DNA of 64,000 nt from Maricaulis sp965228215 (GCA_965228215.1 OZ245800.1:1426001-1490000); one strand, 5' to 3'; shown: positions 56,037-64,000, numbered from the stretch's first letter. The notes: generated by a model not told the origin, from the sequence alone. Numbers and translations: made by a program.

Positions 56037-56741
56037 ATGAGTGAATTCCTCAATACCGCCCTGTTCGGCATCTACCCCTATATTGCCCTCGCCGTGATGG
56101 TGATCGGATCGATCATCCGCTACGACCGTGAACCCTATTCCTGGCGTGCCGGATCCAGTCAGCTCCTGCGCCGGCGGCAGCTGGTCGCCGGTTCGGTGAT
56201 GTTCCATCTCGGCGTTCTGGTGATCTTCTTCGGTCACCTGGTCGGCCTCCTGACTCCGATCGAGGTATTCGACGCGCTGGGTGTCAGTCATTCGGCGAAG
56301 CAGATCCTGGCCATCGTGGCCGGCGGCGTCGCCGGTGTGCTGGCCCTGATCGGAGCGACCCTGCTGATGCATCGCCGGTTCGCGGATCCGCGCATCCGGG
56401 CGACGTCAAGCTTCGGCGACAATGCGATCCTGGTGATCCTCTACGTCCAGCTTCTGCTGGGCCTGGGCACGATCTTCGTGTCGATCAACCATCTCGACGG
56501 TCATGAAATGGTGACCTTCATGAGCTGGGCACAGGGTATTTTCACCTTCGACTTCGCCGCCGCGAGCTACATCTCGCACGCTCACTGGATCTTCAAACTC
56601 CATCTCTTCCTGGGGCTGACGATCTTCCTGATCTTCCCCTTCACCCGGCTCGTGCACATCTTCTCGGCCCCGGCGCGTTACTTTTTCCGCCGCGGCTACC
56701 AGGTTGTACGGACGCGTCCGGAGATGGGAGGCCGCAAATGA
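56037..56741 (+). CDS. narI: respiratory nitrate reductase, gamma subunit (cytochrome b)
   Basis: A 234-residue membrane subunit with five transmembrane segments that binds two b hemes and oxidises quinol. Histidines that may bind heme lie in MFHLGVLVIFFGHLVG and in AHWIFKLHLFLG. Ribosome site GGGAGAG. The start of the isomerase gene overlaps its stop by 4 bases (ATGA). Confidence 0.96.
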   Translation: MSEFLNTALFGIYPYIALAVMVIGSIIRYDREPYSWRAGSSQLLRRRQLVAGSVMFHLGVLVIFFGHLVGLLTPIEVFDALGVSHSAKQILAIVAGGVAGVLALIGATLLMHRRFADPRIRATSSFGDNAILVILYVQLLLGLGTIFVSINHLDGHEMVTFMSWAQGIFTFDFAAASYISHAHWIFKLHLFLGLTIFLIFPFTRLVHIFSAPARYFFRRGYQVVRTRPEMGGRK

Positions 56742-57568
56742 GCGCGCACTCCATCATCACGCCCAAGACGGCGACACCGGACATCCGGGTGAATGGTGTC
56801 CTGATCACACCTGAAGCCATCGCCGCGGAGGCCCAGCACCATCCGGCTCCCAAGCCGGAAGCCGCCTGGCTCGCCGCGGCCGAGGCCCTCGCAGTGCGCG
56901 AGGCCCTGCTCCAGGCAGCGCGGCAGACCGGCATTTCCGCTGCTCCGCTCGAACTGGAGGGCGGTCAGACGGAAAGCGAGGAAGACGCGCTTATCCGCGC
57001 CCTGGTCGAGCAGGAAATCTCCGTGCCCGAGCCGGACGAGGAGGCCTGTCGCCGGTATTATGAGAACAACCGGCTGAAAATGCGGACGCCGGATCTCTAC
57101 GAGCCGGCCCACATCCTCCTCCAGGCCGACAAGTCCGACGCGCTGGCCTATGACAGCGTCCGGGCCGATGCCCGGGCCCTGGTGACCCATCTCAAACTCC
57201 ATCCCGACCATTTCGAACGCCTGGCGCGCGAGCATTCCGCCTGCGTGTCGTCCGCCGAGGGCGGGCGTCTCGGCCAGGTAAGCCGGGGCGAGACCACGCC
57301 GGAATTCGAGCGCGCCATGATGGCGCTGGAGACCGGCGCGATCAGCCCGGAGCCGGTGGAGACCGACTACGGATTCCACATCATCCGGCTGGACCGGAAG
57401 GTCGAGGGCTCGATTCCGCCCTTCGATCTCGCCCGGCCCCTGGTCGAGGAATTCCTGCGCGATGCCAGCTGGCGTCGCGCCGTTGCCCAATTCGTTTCGC
57501 TGGTGGTCGGCGAGGCGCAGATCGAGGGCATTGAGCTGAACGGGGCCGCGAGCCCGCTGGTTCAGTAA
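56738..57568 (+). CDS. PpiC-type peptidyl-prolyl isomerase of the nar operon
   Basis: A 276-residue parvulin-fold protein without signal peptide, so cytoplasmic, unlike SurA or PpiD. The parvulin domain spans about 115-215 with AHILLQAD, GGRLGQVSRGETTPEFERA (about 178-196) and TDYGFHIIRL. Translational coupling to narI says it works on the nitrate reductase, perhaps in folding of NarG or NarH; a NifM-like role is inferred. The same gene follows narI in Pseudomonas. Confidence 0.88.
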   Translation: MSAHSIITPKTATPDIRVNGVLITPEAIAAEAQHHPAPKPEAAWLAAAEALAVREALLQAARQTGISAAPLELEGGQTESEEDALIRALVEQEISVPEPDEEACRRYYENNRLKMRTPDLYEPAHILLQADKSDALAYDSVRADARALVTHLKLHPDHFERLAREHSACVSSAEGGRLGQVSRGETTPEFERAMMALETGAISPEPVETDYGFHIIRLDRKVEGSIPPFDLARPLVEEFLRDASWRRAVAQFVSLVVGEAQIEGIELNGAASPLVQ

Positions 57569-57622
57569 GCGACCACATACGCCGGCTCCACAGGGGCGCT
57601 GGCAGACAGAGGAATGAGAAAA

Positions 57623-58837
57623 ATGATCACGCGTGCGTTCTGCAAATCCGCATTGATGGCCGCCACCGCCGGATCCGTTCTGGCATCGGTTTCCGCGCCG
57701 GCACTGGCGGAAGACGGCGTCGACTGGATCCTCAACATGCGCCTGCGCGCCGAGACGGTGGACATGGACGGCGTCGCCAATGAAGCCGAGGCCATCACCT
57801 TGCGCACCCGTTTCGGTTTCGAGGCCGATTTGGGCGAAGGGTTCAGCGTCCTCGTTGAAGGCGAAAACGTCACCCATCTCGTGGACGACTTCAACGACAC
57901 GGTGAACGGCCTGGCCGGTTATCCGGTGATCGCCGATCCGGAAGCCACCGAACTGAACCGGCTGCAAGTGACCTGGACCAATGGCGATGGTTTCAACACC
58001 CGCCTGGGCCGCCAGCGTATTATTCTCGGTGATGCACGTTATGTCGGTAATGTCGGCTTCCGCCAGAATGAGCAGACCTTCGATGCGGCGGTCTTCGGCT
58101 GGGCGCCGTCGGACAATATCTTCTTCACCTACGCCTATCTCGATCGTGTCCACCGGATCTTCGGTGATGACCACCCAGCCGGCGAGCTTGATCTCGACAG
58201 TCATGCCTTCTGGGCCGAGTTCAATTCCGATGCGGGCAAGCTGACCGGTTTCGCGATCCTCGCCGATGTCGAGGATGCGGCCCTCCTGTCGAGCTCGACG
58301 ATGGGCGTAAACTGGAGAGGAAGTTTCGGCGGTGATGGCGAGCCGAGCTGGGGTTACATGCTCGAATACGCGCACCAGTCCGACTATGCCGACAATCCGC
58401 TGGATATCTCGCTCGACATGTTCCGTGCCGAGGTCAGCGTGGCCCAGAACGGGTTAAGTGGCCGTCTCGGCATTGAATCCCTGGAGGGCAATGGCACGAT
58501 CGGCTTCCTGACGCCGCTCGCCACCCTGCACAAATTCCAGGGCTGGGCGGATGTCTTCCTGGCAACGCCGGCCAATGGTGTCCGGGATATCTATGCGCAG
58601 GTGGGTTTTGCCGTCCCGGAAGCCCCGTTCGGCGAGTCTCTCAACGCGGCCTTCGTTTTCCATGATTTCGAGTCGGAGAGCGGTAGCATGGATCTGGGGT
58701 CCGAGATCGATTTTGTTGTCCGCTCCAATCTCGGAAACGGTTTCGGCGCCGAGCTGAAGGCCGCCTTCTATAACGGCCCGACCGCCGGTCCGGCTGACCG
58801 CGACAAGCTCTGGTTCGGCGTGACCTATCAGCGCTGA
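57623..58837 (+). CDS. outer membrane beta-barrel protein, alginate-export/porin-like
   Basis: A 404-residue outer membrane protein with a signal peptide ending APALAED. Beta-strand-rich, with short LRTRFGFEAD, LGRQRIILGD and WADVFLATP segments typical of the AlgE-like or Campylobacter-type porins, and a C-terminal aromatic-rich strand (LWFGVTYQR). The start at 57623 is preferred over 57614 because AGAGGA is too close to the first ATG. It is 54 bp after the isomerase gene without a terminator between, so it may be the last gene of the nar operon. The substrate is unknown; nitrate or nitrite passage is an inference. Confidence 0.72.
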   Translation: MITRAFCKSALMAATAGSVLASVSAPALAEDGVDWILNMRLRAETVDMDGVANEAEAITLRTRFGFEADLGEGFSVLVEGENVTHLVDDFNDTVNGLAGYPVIADPEATELNRLQVTWTNGDGFNTRLGRQRIILGDARYVGNVGFRQNEQTFDAAVFGWAPSDNIFFTYAYLDRVHRIFGDDHPAGELDLDSHAFWAEFNSDAGKLTGFAILADVEDAALLSSSTMGVNWRGSFGGDGEPSWGYMLEYAHQSDYADNPLDISLDMFRAEVSVAQNGLSGRLGIESLEGNGTIGFLTPLATLHKFQGWADVFLATPANGVRDIYAQVGFAVPEAPFGESLNAAFVFHDFESESGSMDLGSEIDFVVRSNLGNGFGAELKAAFYNGPTAGPADRDKLWFGVTYQR

Positions 58838-58859
58838 TCCTGTCAGCTTCGGACGATCG

Positions 58860-58894
58860 GGCGCCGGAATCGGGAGATTCCGGCGCCTTGTCTT
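58860..58894 (+). terminator. rho-independent terminator after porin gene
   Basis: Perfect 12-bp stem GGCGCCGGAATC/GATTCCGGCGCC with loop GGGA, followed by TTGTCTTTT. It ends the nar-porin transcript and separates it from the DSD1 gene. Confidence 0.94.
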
Positions 58895-58980
58895 TTCGGG
58901 GTCTGCAAACTCGATGGGGACACGGGGAGGTGCGATCTGTAGGTTGGCGGTCCCGACCAGACTGATCGCGAAGCGCCCCA

Positions 58981-60111
58981 ATGAAAATCCGTGACCTGAC
59001 CACGCCCTGCCTCCTGCTCGACCGCGAGATCCTGCAGCGCAATCTTGAACGCATGGCGGCGCATGTCGGCCGTCTGGGCGGCGTATTGCGGCCGCATGTG
59101 AAGACCCACAAATCCGCCGATGTGCAGGCCGAGCTCGCACGCGCCGGTCATTGCCGAGGCATCACCGTCTCGACGCTTGCCGAAGCAGAATACTTTTTCG
59201 AGCAGGGCGAGACAGACATTCTCTACGCCGTCGGAATCGCCCCCAACAAGCTCGACGCGATCGCCGGGCTGAGGGCGCGCGGCGCGGATCTCCAGATCAT
59301 TCTCGACAGCGTTGAGAGTGCGCGCATCGTCGCAGAAAAAGGTGCGGCACTTGGGATCGAGTATCCCGTTCTGATCGAGCTGGACGTGGACGGCCATCGG
59401 GCCGGCGTGGAGCCGGATTCGCCGCTGCTGCTCGACGTGGCCCGCGAACTTGAAGCCCCTGGCGCCCGCCTGCTCGGTGTCATGACCCATGCCGGCGGAT
59501 CCTATGACTGCCGGTCCGAAGCCGAACTCAAGACCATCGCCGAGCAGGAAAGACGGCTTGCTGTGCGGGCTGCCGGCCGTCTTCGCGAGGCGGGCTTCCC
59601 CGTCGACATCGTATCAATCGGATCCACTCCGACTGCCCGATTTGCCGAAAGCCTCGAGGGTGTCACCGAGGTTCGCGCTGGCGTCTACACTTTCCACGAC
59701 CTGGTCATGGTGGGGCTTGGCGTGTGCGATCCGGACGATCTGGCGGTGACAGTCCTGGGCAGCGTGATCGGCCATCAGCCCGCGAAGGGCTGGACGCTGA
59801 CGGACGCCGGCTGGATGGCGATGTCGCGCGATCGCGGCACGGCCTCGCACGAGATCGACTACGGATATGGCCAGGTGCGTGATCTCGCTGGCCGGCCGAT
59901 CGGATCGCTGGTCATCACCTCCGCCAACCAGGAACACGGCATCATCGAGCCCCGTGTCGACGCAGGCGATAGCAATGCCCGGCTGGAGGTCGGCGACATG
60001 ATCCGCATCGCGCCCAATCATGCCTGCGCAACCGCGGCCCAGTTCGACCGGTACTACGTGGTCGAAGCGGACCGGGTTGTCGCGGAATGGCCGCGAGTTC
60101 GCGGCTGGTAG
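58981..60111 (+). CDS. DSD1-type PLP enzyme (D-threonine aldolase / D-serine dehydratase family)
   Basis: A 376-residue enzyme with an alanine-racemase-type TIM barrel and a C-terminal beta domain. PLP Lys is K41 in RPHVKTHKS. The C-terminal metal site is NHACATAAQF with His and Cys. The family breaks down D-serine (dehydratase) or D-3-hydroxyamino acids (aldolase); the sequence does not decide which. No Shine-Dalgarno is obvious before ATG. Convergent with the DUF1330 gene. Confidence 0.85.
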   Translation: MKIRDLTTPCLLLDREILQRNLERMAAHVGRLGGVLRPHVKTHKSADVQAELARAGHCRGITVSTLAEAEYFFEQGETDILYAVGIAPNKLDAIAGLRARGADLQIILDSVESARIVAEKGAALGIEYPVLIELDVDGHRAGVEPDSPLLLDVARELEAPGARLLGVMTHAGGSYDCRSEAELKTIAEQERRLAVRAAGRLREAGFPVDIVSIGSTPTARFAESLEGVTEVRAGVYTFHDLVMVGLGVCDPDDLAVTVLGSVIGHQPAKGWTLTDAGWMAMSRDRGTASHEIDYGYGQVRDLAGRPIGSLVITSANQEHGIIEPRVDAGDSNARLEVGDMIRIAPNHACATAAQFDRYYVVEADRVVAEWPRVRGW

Positions 60112-60112
60112 T

Positions 60113-60505
60113 TTATTCCGCCGGCGGTGCAGGCGGGACGAATTGGTCAGCGAACATCATCACCGATGTATCGGTATCCGTGACGGCGTGACGGGCGGGG
60201 ATGACGGCCTGGTATTCCGACGAATGGTACCAGCCGTGCGCGGCCTCGGCGCTCGGAAAGCGGACAACGACCGTCCAGTTGTGGGCGTATTCGCCCTCGA
60301 TCACGGTGGTCTCCGGTGTTGCCACCAGGATTTCCCCGCCGGCCTCGAGAATGGCCGGAATGGCAATCGAGCCGTAATTGCCCATGTAGGCGTCAAAATC
60401 ATCCACGGTCACATTGGCAACCAGATAGACCGGATCGGCCTGGGCCGGTGCGGCCATGAACAGGCCTGCGGACAATGCGGCGGCGGTCAGAATCTGTTTC
60501 ATCAT
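60113..60505 (-). CDS. exported DUF1330 protein
   Basis: A 130-residue protein with a signal peptide (cleavage after APAQA) and one DUF1330 domain (ferredoxin-like fold, about 23-118): YLVANVTVDDFDAYMGNYG and RFPSAEAAHGWYHSSEYQAV (about 79-98) are the typical parts. DUF1330 proteins are mostly cytoplasmic and of unknown function, so export is unusual. The start is at ATG 60505, nine bases after AGGG; ATG 60514 and the upstream frame to 60568 are less likely. Confidence 0.8.
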   Translation of the reverse strand: MMKQILTAAALSAGLFMAAPAQADPVYLVANVTVDDFDAYMGNYGSIAIPAILEAGGEILVATPETTVIEGEYAHNWTVVVRFPSAEAAHGWYHSSEYQAVIPARHAVTDTDTSVMMFADQFVPPAPPAE

Positions 60506-60660
60506 GTTGGTCATCCCTGTCACTCGAGGCGCGCCTGCGCCTTCCCCCGTTACTCGGTCCGGAACCACATGCTCCGGATTTCGGCAAGCCTAGGGCGTGC
60601 CGTCTGGAAAGGGCATCGGGAGAAGTCCCTATTTTTCAGCGAAACGGGATCGGCCCGGGA

Positions 60661-62190
60661 TCAATCGGCGATGATGCCGTGTTCCAGGGCCAGCAGGGCG
60701 ACAGCGGTCCGGCCCCGCGTATTGGTCTTGCGATAGATGTTCTGGATGTGGTGATCCGTCGTCTTGGGTGAGATCTCCAGCGCCCGGGCGATCTGCGCCG
60801 TGGTTTCGGATTTGGTCAGGCGGGCCAGGACCTGCGCTTCTCGCCGGGTCAGGTCGAAGGGCAGGGCCTGTCGGCTCGTCTTGCCGCCGTGGCCGACGGC
60901 CTTCAGGACGCCGGTAACGGCAAGCGGCAGGAGTTTGCCGGATTGTGCCGCGCGGGTCATGAAGTCGGCGGCATCCTTGCTCGAGAAGGCCGGACGTTCC
61001 GCTGTCCGATGGGTCAGCTCGTCATAGAGGTTCGCCGCCGCCAGGATATTGCAGGTGAGATCGCTGAGCGGGACCTGGCGGTGATACCCGCTGCCGTCGG
61101 CGCGTTCATGCGCGCACGCGGCCATGCGGGCCCAGTCCGAGAAGGGTTCACCGTGCGAGAGGATGAATTCGGTCTGGAAGGGATGGGATTGCATTTCCAG
61201 CCGCTCGGACGCGGTGAGGGGCGAGTCCTTGTACCAGATCCGGTTCGAGATCGCGCACTTGCCGATATCGTGCACCAGGCCGGAGAGGCGGAGTGAGGAG
61301 ATTTCCTCGTCCGTGAGATTGAGAGCCTGGCCCGCACTCGCTGCCAGACTGGCAACGCGGCGGGAATGACCCTGGAAGAAGGCGGCCTTGTGGTCCGACA
61401 TGTCGGCCGCGACCTCCGCGAGGGTCTCGCGGCATTGTAGGGTCATCTCGATCGGCTCGCCCGGCTCCGCCTCGATGAAGGCCTCGAATTCGGGCGTGCG
61501 TGACGCCGCTTCGAAGATGGCATCCGCTTCGGCGAGGAAGATGCGCGTGACCGAGGGGTCGAGCTCGTGCCCGGCCTTGCTCGCGATCAGTTCAATAGCG
61601 GCATCGGCATTCTCCAGCCGCCGCGCCAGCTCTGCGATCTCCGTCACACGAACCAGTTTCGACAGGGCCGGAATCTTTGCCGGATCAAACGGAAGGACCT
61701 TTCCGTCGAAACGGGCGTAGTAATAGGGAATGGCCTCCAGAACGGCTTTCGAGACGGGAAGGCGTTGGGCAAGCAGGTAGGACTGGCGGCAGTGCGCGGC
61801 AGTGAAATCCGGCGCCGCGGTCGGCAGTGACTCACAAATCGCGGTGAAGGCCTCGCGGCGGACATCCTCCGGGGCCTCCGGCGCGATATAGCGATCGAGC
61901 GACGCGTGCAGGTCGTCCGGGTCCGCCCAGTCGCCGAGCATTGTCGCGACGGCAAAACCCTGATCGTCCCCGAGGGCCATCATGCCGGTTTCGTGGCTGG
62001 TGATCGTGCAGCCGATGAAGCGCACCGCGGCGAGGTAGAACGCGTCTTTCTGCTCGGTGACGGAGAGGCGCAGATGCCTGGCGAGTTCAGCGGCCGCGAC
62101 AGCCGCCGACAGGCCGGACCATTTCGGCCGGCCGGTCGCCAGATCGGCGGCGATCGCCAGCGTCGCCAATCCCTCTGTCATTCGCGCCAT
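60661..62190 (-). CDS. HD-GYP-type phosphohydrolase fused to LuxR helix-turn-helix
   Basis: A 509-residue hybrid. The N-terminal 200 residues look like a degenerate HD-type domain (AADLATGRPKWSGLS and KDAFYLAAVRFIGC). The active HD part has GHSRRV, H307-D308 in LVHDIGK, HPFQTEF, and H361-E362 in AHERADGSGYH. The usual GYP is GYH here at 368-370. The C-terminal 70 residues are a LuxR/GerE helix-turn-helix (LTRREAQVLARLTKSETTA at about 439-457, then KTTDHHIQNIYRKTN). It could couple cyclic-di-GMP breakdown or another nucleotide signal to transcription. Ribosome site GGGGGA, 6 bases. Confidence 0.88.
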   Translation of the reverse strand: MARMTEGLATLAIAADLATGRPKWSGLSAAVAAAELARHLRLSVTEQKDAFYLAAVRFIGCTITSHETGMMALGDDQGFAVATMLGDWADPDDLHASLDRYIAPEAPEDVRREAFTAICESLPTAAPDFTAAHCRQSYLLAQRLPVSKAVLEAIPYYYARFDGKVLPFDPAKIPALSKLVRVTEIAELARRLENADAAIELIASKAGHELDPSVTRIFLAEADAIFEAASRTPEFEAFIEAEPGEPIEMTLQCRETLAEVAADMSDHKAAFFQGHSRRVASLAASAGQALNLTDEEISSLRLSGLVHDIGKCAISNRIWYKDSPLTASERLEMQSHPFQTEFILSHGEPFSDWARMAACAHERADGSGYHRQVPLSDLTCNILAAANLYDELTHRTAERPAFSSKDAADFMTRAAQSGKLLPLAVTGVLKAVGHGGKTSRQALPFDLTRREAQVLARLTKSETTAQIARALEISPKTTDHHIQNIYRKTNTRGRTAVALLALEHGIIAD

Positions 62191-62462
62191 GAAATCCCCC
62201 GACTACGCTGGCGCGCGCATTTTCGCACGGGCCACGAAACCACTTTAGACACAGGGCGGCTGCTCGCGCGCATATTGCCATTCAGACGGCGCAAAAATCC
62301 GCGTCCTCAGGCCCGAAATCCGGGCCCGTCAGGCGCGATATTCGCCGGGATATGCATGAAAATATGCGCAATTACCGGAGTTTTCGGGAAATCACGGCGG
62401 GGCATAAACTCATAAAAATCAGTGAATTGTGCGCGTAAACTCCAGTGAGGGCAGGCAATTTC

Positions 62463-62476
62463 GGCTCTGTGTTTGC
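62463..62476 (+). promoter_or_regulatory. sigma-54 (RpoN) promoter candidate for flagellin
   Basis: GGCTCTGTGTTTGC has GG and GC separated by exactly ten bases, and matches GGC-A/T-C and TTGC of the -24/-12 consensus. Transcription would start near 62488, giving a leader of about 138 bases. Caulobacter flagellin genes use sigma-54 as well. Confidence 0.65.
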
Positions 62477-62508
62477 GAATAATTTATGCATTCAGCCTAG
62501 CCTTCATG

Positions 62509-62597
62509 CTGCCGGGCAGTGGAATTCAGGCGAAGACCTGGGGCTTCCCGGCACCGGGTGGTGAAATCATGACGTAGATCAGATGGCTGCCCGGCAG
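62509..62597 (+). repeat. 11-bp inverted repeat in flagellin 5' leader
   Basis: CTGCCGGGCAG at 62509-62519 is the exact reverse complement of CTGCCCGGCAG at 62587-62597, with 67 bases between. The right arm ends 28 bases before the flagellin ATG and just upstream of the GGGAG site, so a stem in the mRNA could affect translation, for instance as a FlbT target. Confidence 0.6.
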
Positions 62598-62625
62598 GTG
62601 TAAACAGAAGTGTGGGAGCCAAGAA

Positions 62626-63450
62626 ATGGCTACAATCAATACGAATGCAGGCGCGATGGTGGCGCTGCAGAACCTCAACGCAACCAACAAGCAGATCGAA
62701 CAGGTCCAGAGCCGTATCAACACGGGTCTGGCAGTCGCCTCTGCCAAGGACAATGGCGGTGTTTTCGCGATCGCCCAGAAAATGCGTGCGGACGTCAAGG
62801 GCTATGAAGCCGTTGGCAATTCGCTCGATCTGGCCGCGTCGACCGTGGATGTTGCCCTGGCAGCCGGTGAAGCCGTGTCCGATCTTCTCGTCGAGATGAA
62901 GGAAAAGGCCCTCGCCGCTTCCGACAATTCTCTCGATAGCGCATCGCGCACTGCCCTGAACGAAGACTTCAAGGCCCTGCGTGACCAGATCGGCAAGATC
63001 GTGTCGAACGCCTCGTTCAACGGCACGAACCTGATCAACAACACGGTCACCTCGATTTCGGCCCTCGCCAATGCTGCGGGTTCGTCCACGATCTCCATCC
63101 AGGACGAGAACCTGTCGCTCGGCGGTGCAGTCGTGACGCTCGCAGCCACGGCCTCGTTCGAGTCCGCTGGTGCCGCAAGCACGATCGCCGGTACGATCTC
63201 GACGTCGATCAACAATCTCAATTCGTCGCTGGCCCGTCTGGGTACGGCATCCAAGTCTCTGGGTATCCACAAAGACTTCGTCGGCAAGCTGTCCGACACC
63301 CTGGAAAAGGGTATCGGCAACCTGGTCGACGCGGATCTGGCCCAGGAGAGCGCGCGCCTGCAGTCCCTGCAGGTCAAGCAGCAACTGGGAGTCCAGGCTT
63401 TGTCGATTGCCAATTCCGCGCCGTCGACGATCCTGGGTTACTTTCGCTAG
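62626..63450 (+). CDS. flagellin, Caulobacter FljK/FljL type
   Basis: A 274-residue filament protein exported by the flagellar type III system. Conserved D0/D1 ends: NTNAGAMVALQNLNATNKQI at 5-24 and QLGVQALSIANSAPSTILGY at the C-terminus. The middle is short, without D2/D3 domains, as in Caulobacterales. Ribosome site GGGAG 7 bases upstream. A single gene with its own promoter and terminator. Confidence 0.96.
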   Translation: MATINTNAGAMVALQNLNATNKQIEQVQSRINTGLAVASAKDNGGVFAIAQKMRADVKGYEAVGNSLDLAASTVDVALAAGEAVSDLLVEMKEKALAASDNSLDSASRTALNEDFKALRDQIGKIVSNASFNGTNLINNTVTSISALANAAGSSTISIQDENLSLGGAVVTLAATASFESAGAASTIAGTISTSINNLNSSLARLGTASKSLGIHKDFVGKLSDTLEKGIGNLVDADLAQESARLQSLQVKQQLGVQALSIANSAPSTILGYFR

Positions 63451-63503
63451 CGCGACTGCTCAATCCAGCCAGACCGGTTGATCCGGTCCGGACAAAAGAC
63501 TAC

Positions 63504-63533
63504 CGGCCCCGGCGAGCTTCGCCGGGGCCGTTT
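63504..63533 (+). terminator. rho-independent terminator after flagellin
   Basis: Perfect 12-bp stem CGGCCCCGGCGA/TCGCCGGGGCCG with loop GCT, followed by TTT. It lies between convergent flagellin and modC and may serve both. Confidence 0.88.
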
Positions 63534-63575
63534 CTGTGTGGGTTGAGGATGCGGTCGGGCGGTGCTCCCAGGGCA

Positions 63576-64000
63576 TCAATCGAGCCGGCTTTCGAAACTG
63601 ACACTGCGGACCAGGGCGAAGACGGTCTGGCCGGATTCCAGCCCGAGATCCGATACCGAGGCGCGCGTGATACGGGCCCGCAAATGGCTGTCGCCGATCT
63701 CGATGCGAAGATCGGCGAAGGCGGATGCTTCTGCCTCCCGGATTTCGGAGATCCGGCCCTCCAGGATGTTGCGCACACTGATGCCCTGCGGACGCTGCGT
63801 CGCCACCGCGACATCGCGGGCGCGGATGCGCAGCCGTACGGTCTGGCCGGCTTCCAGCGATTGCAGGAGCGGCAGGCTCAACGACTGGCCGGCGAGTGTC
63901 GCGGTCTGTATCTGGCGCTGCGCATCGGCTTCACCGAGCACGGCCTTCACCAGGACACTGGCATCGAAGACACCTCCGGTATCGCGATCCAGCCTTTCCA
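63576..64000 (-). CDS. modC: molybdate ABC transporter ATP-binding protein, C-terminal part
   Basis: Only the C-terminal TOBE (molybdate-binding) domain lies in the window; the ATPase part is beyond the right edge. The frame is open to base 64000 and reads ERLDRDTGGVFDASVLVKAV at its start. Then come RLRIRARDVAVATQRPQGIS (about 58-77 of the visible part), the ModC motif of the TOBE domain, and ITRASVSDLGLESGQTVFAL. Molybdate uptake would feed MobA and NarG in the same window. Confidence 0.85.
   Translation of the reverse strand, partial: ERLDRDTGGVFDASVLVKAVLGEADAQRQIQTATLAGQSLSLPLLQSLEAGQTVRLRIRARDVAVATQRPQGISVRNILEGRISEIREAEASAFADLRIEIGDSHLRARITRASVSDLGLESGQTVFALVRSVSFESRLD

Larger units (their letters stand above)
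62191..62625. other. intergenic region upstream of flagellin, 435 bp
   Basis: No gene seen. It is more AT-rich than the flanks in 62340-62500. It contains the HD-GYP promoter on the left, a small hairpin (GGCCCG/CGGGCC, 62310-62326), a sigma-54-like promoter at 62463-62476 and a flagellin leader with an 11-bp inverted repeat (62509-62519 and 62587-62597). Confidence 0.6.

Noticed and set aside
1..64000. CRISPR arrays, prophage or insertion sequences
   Set aside because: No regular repeats, integrases, transposases or phage structural genes were found.

Overview
The window looks like chromosome from a free-living, GC-rich alphaproteobacterium of the Caulobacterales/Maricaulales type (Maricaulis- or Hyphomonas-like). 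The basis is a short Caulobacter-type flagellin with a sigma-54-like promoter, a TonB-dependent receptor for carbohydrate uptake, many outer or periplasmic lipoprotein glycosidases, and LacI-type operators resembling those of Caulobacter. The genus is inference. Coding density is high and no phage, IS element or CRISPR array was seen.

Layout. (1) 1-2680: housekeeping block with the 3' part of serA, a serB-like phosphatase, msrA and tRNA-Ser(GGA). (2) 2756-10473: a xylose/glycoside block with xylB-xylA, a divergent aldose 1-epimerase, a lipoprotein GH3 enzyme and a XylE-type sugar porter. (3) 10796-15148: a methyltransferase-fold lipoprotein, a lipoprotein GH13 amylase translationally coupled to a PhyH-family dioxygenase, and a divergent AraC regulator. 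(4) 15188-41586: a large beta-glucan utilisation region. It holds two ExoP-type GH3 lipoproteins, GH9, a GH16 laminarinase, a cytoplasmic GH3, three transporters (SSS, sugar porter, GPH), a LacI regulator and a TonB receptor divergent from four tandem tryptophan-halogenase-like flavoproteins. (5) 41722-45453: a lipoprotein metallopeptidase with PPC-like repeats and an exported M24 peptidase. (6) 45491-58837: a nitrate respiration island with mobA, a CRP/FNR regulator, narK1-narK2-narGHJI, a PpiC isomerase and a porin; the 3' end of modC at the right edge supplies molybdate uptake. (7) 58981-64000: a DSD1-type PLP enzyme, an exported DUF1330 protein, an HD-GYP/LuxR hybrid, flagellin and modC.

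How it fits together. Extracellular beta-glucan would be cut by GH16/GH9 and the GH3 lipoproteins, oligomers would cross the outer membrane through the TonB receptor, and the inner membrane through GPH, SSS or sugar porters. The cytoplasmic GH3 enzyme would release glucose. A 14-bp near-palindrome (TGAYARCGNTAWCA-like) lies upstream of xylB/galM, the XylE-type porter, the TonB receptor/halogenase-like operon and, more weakly, GH9/SSS. This suggests one LacI-type regulon, and the lacI gene at 35669 is the obvious candidate. The least explained unit is the four-gene halogenase-like operon. Three copies keep the catalytic Lys and Glu positions of PrnA/RebH; the fourth has lost both.
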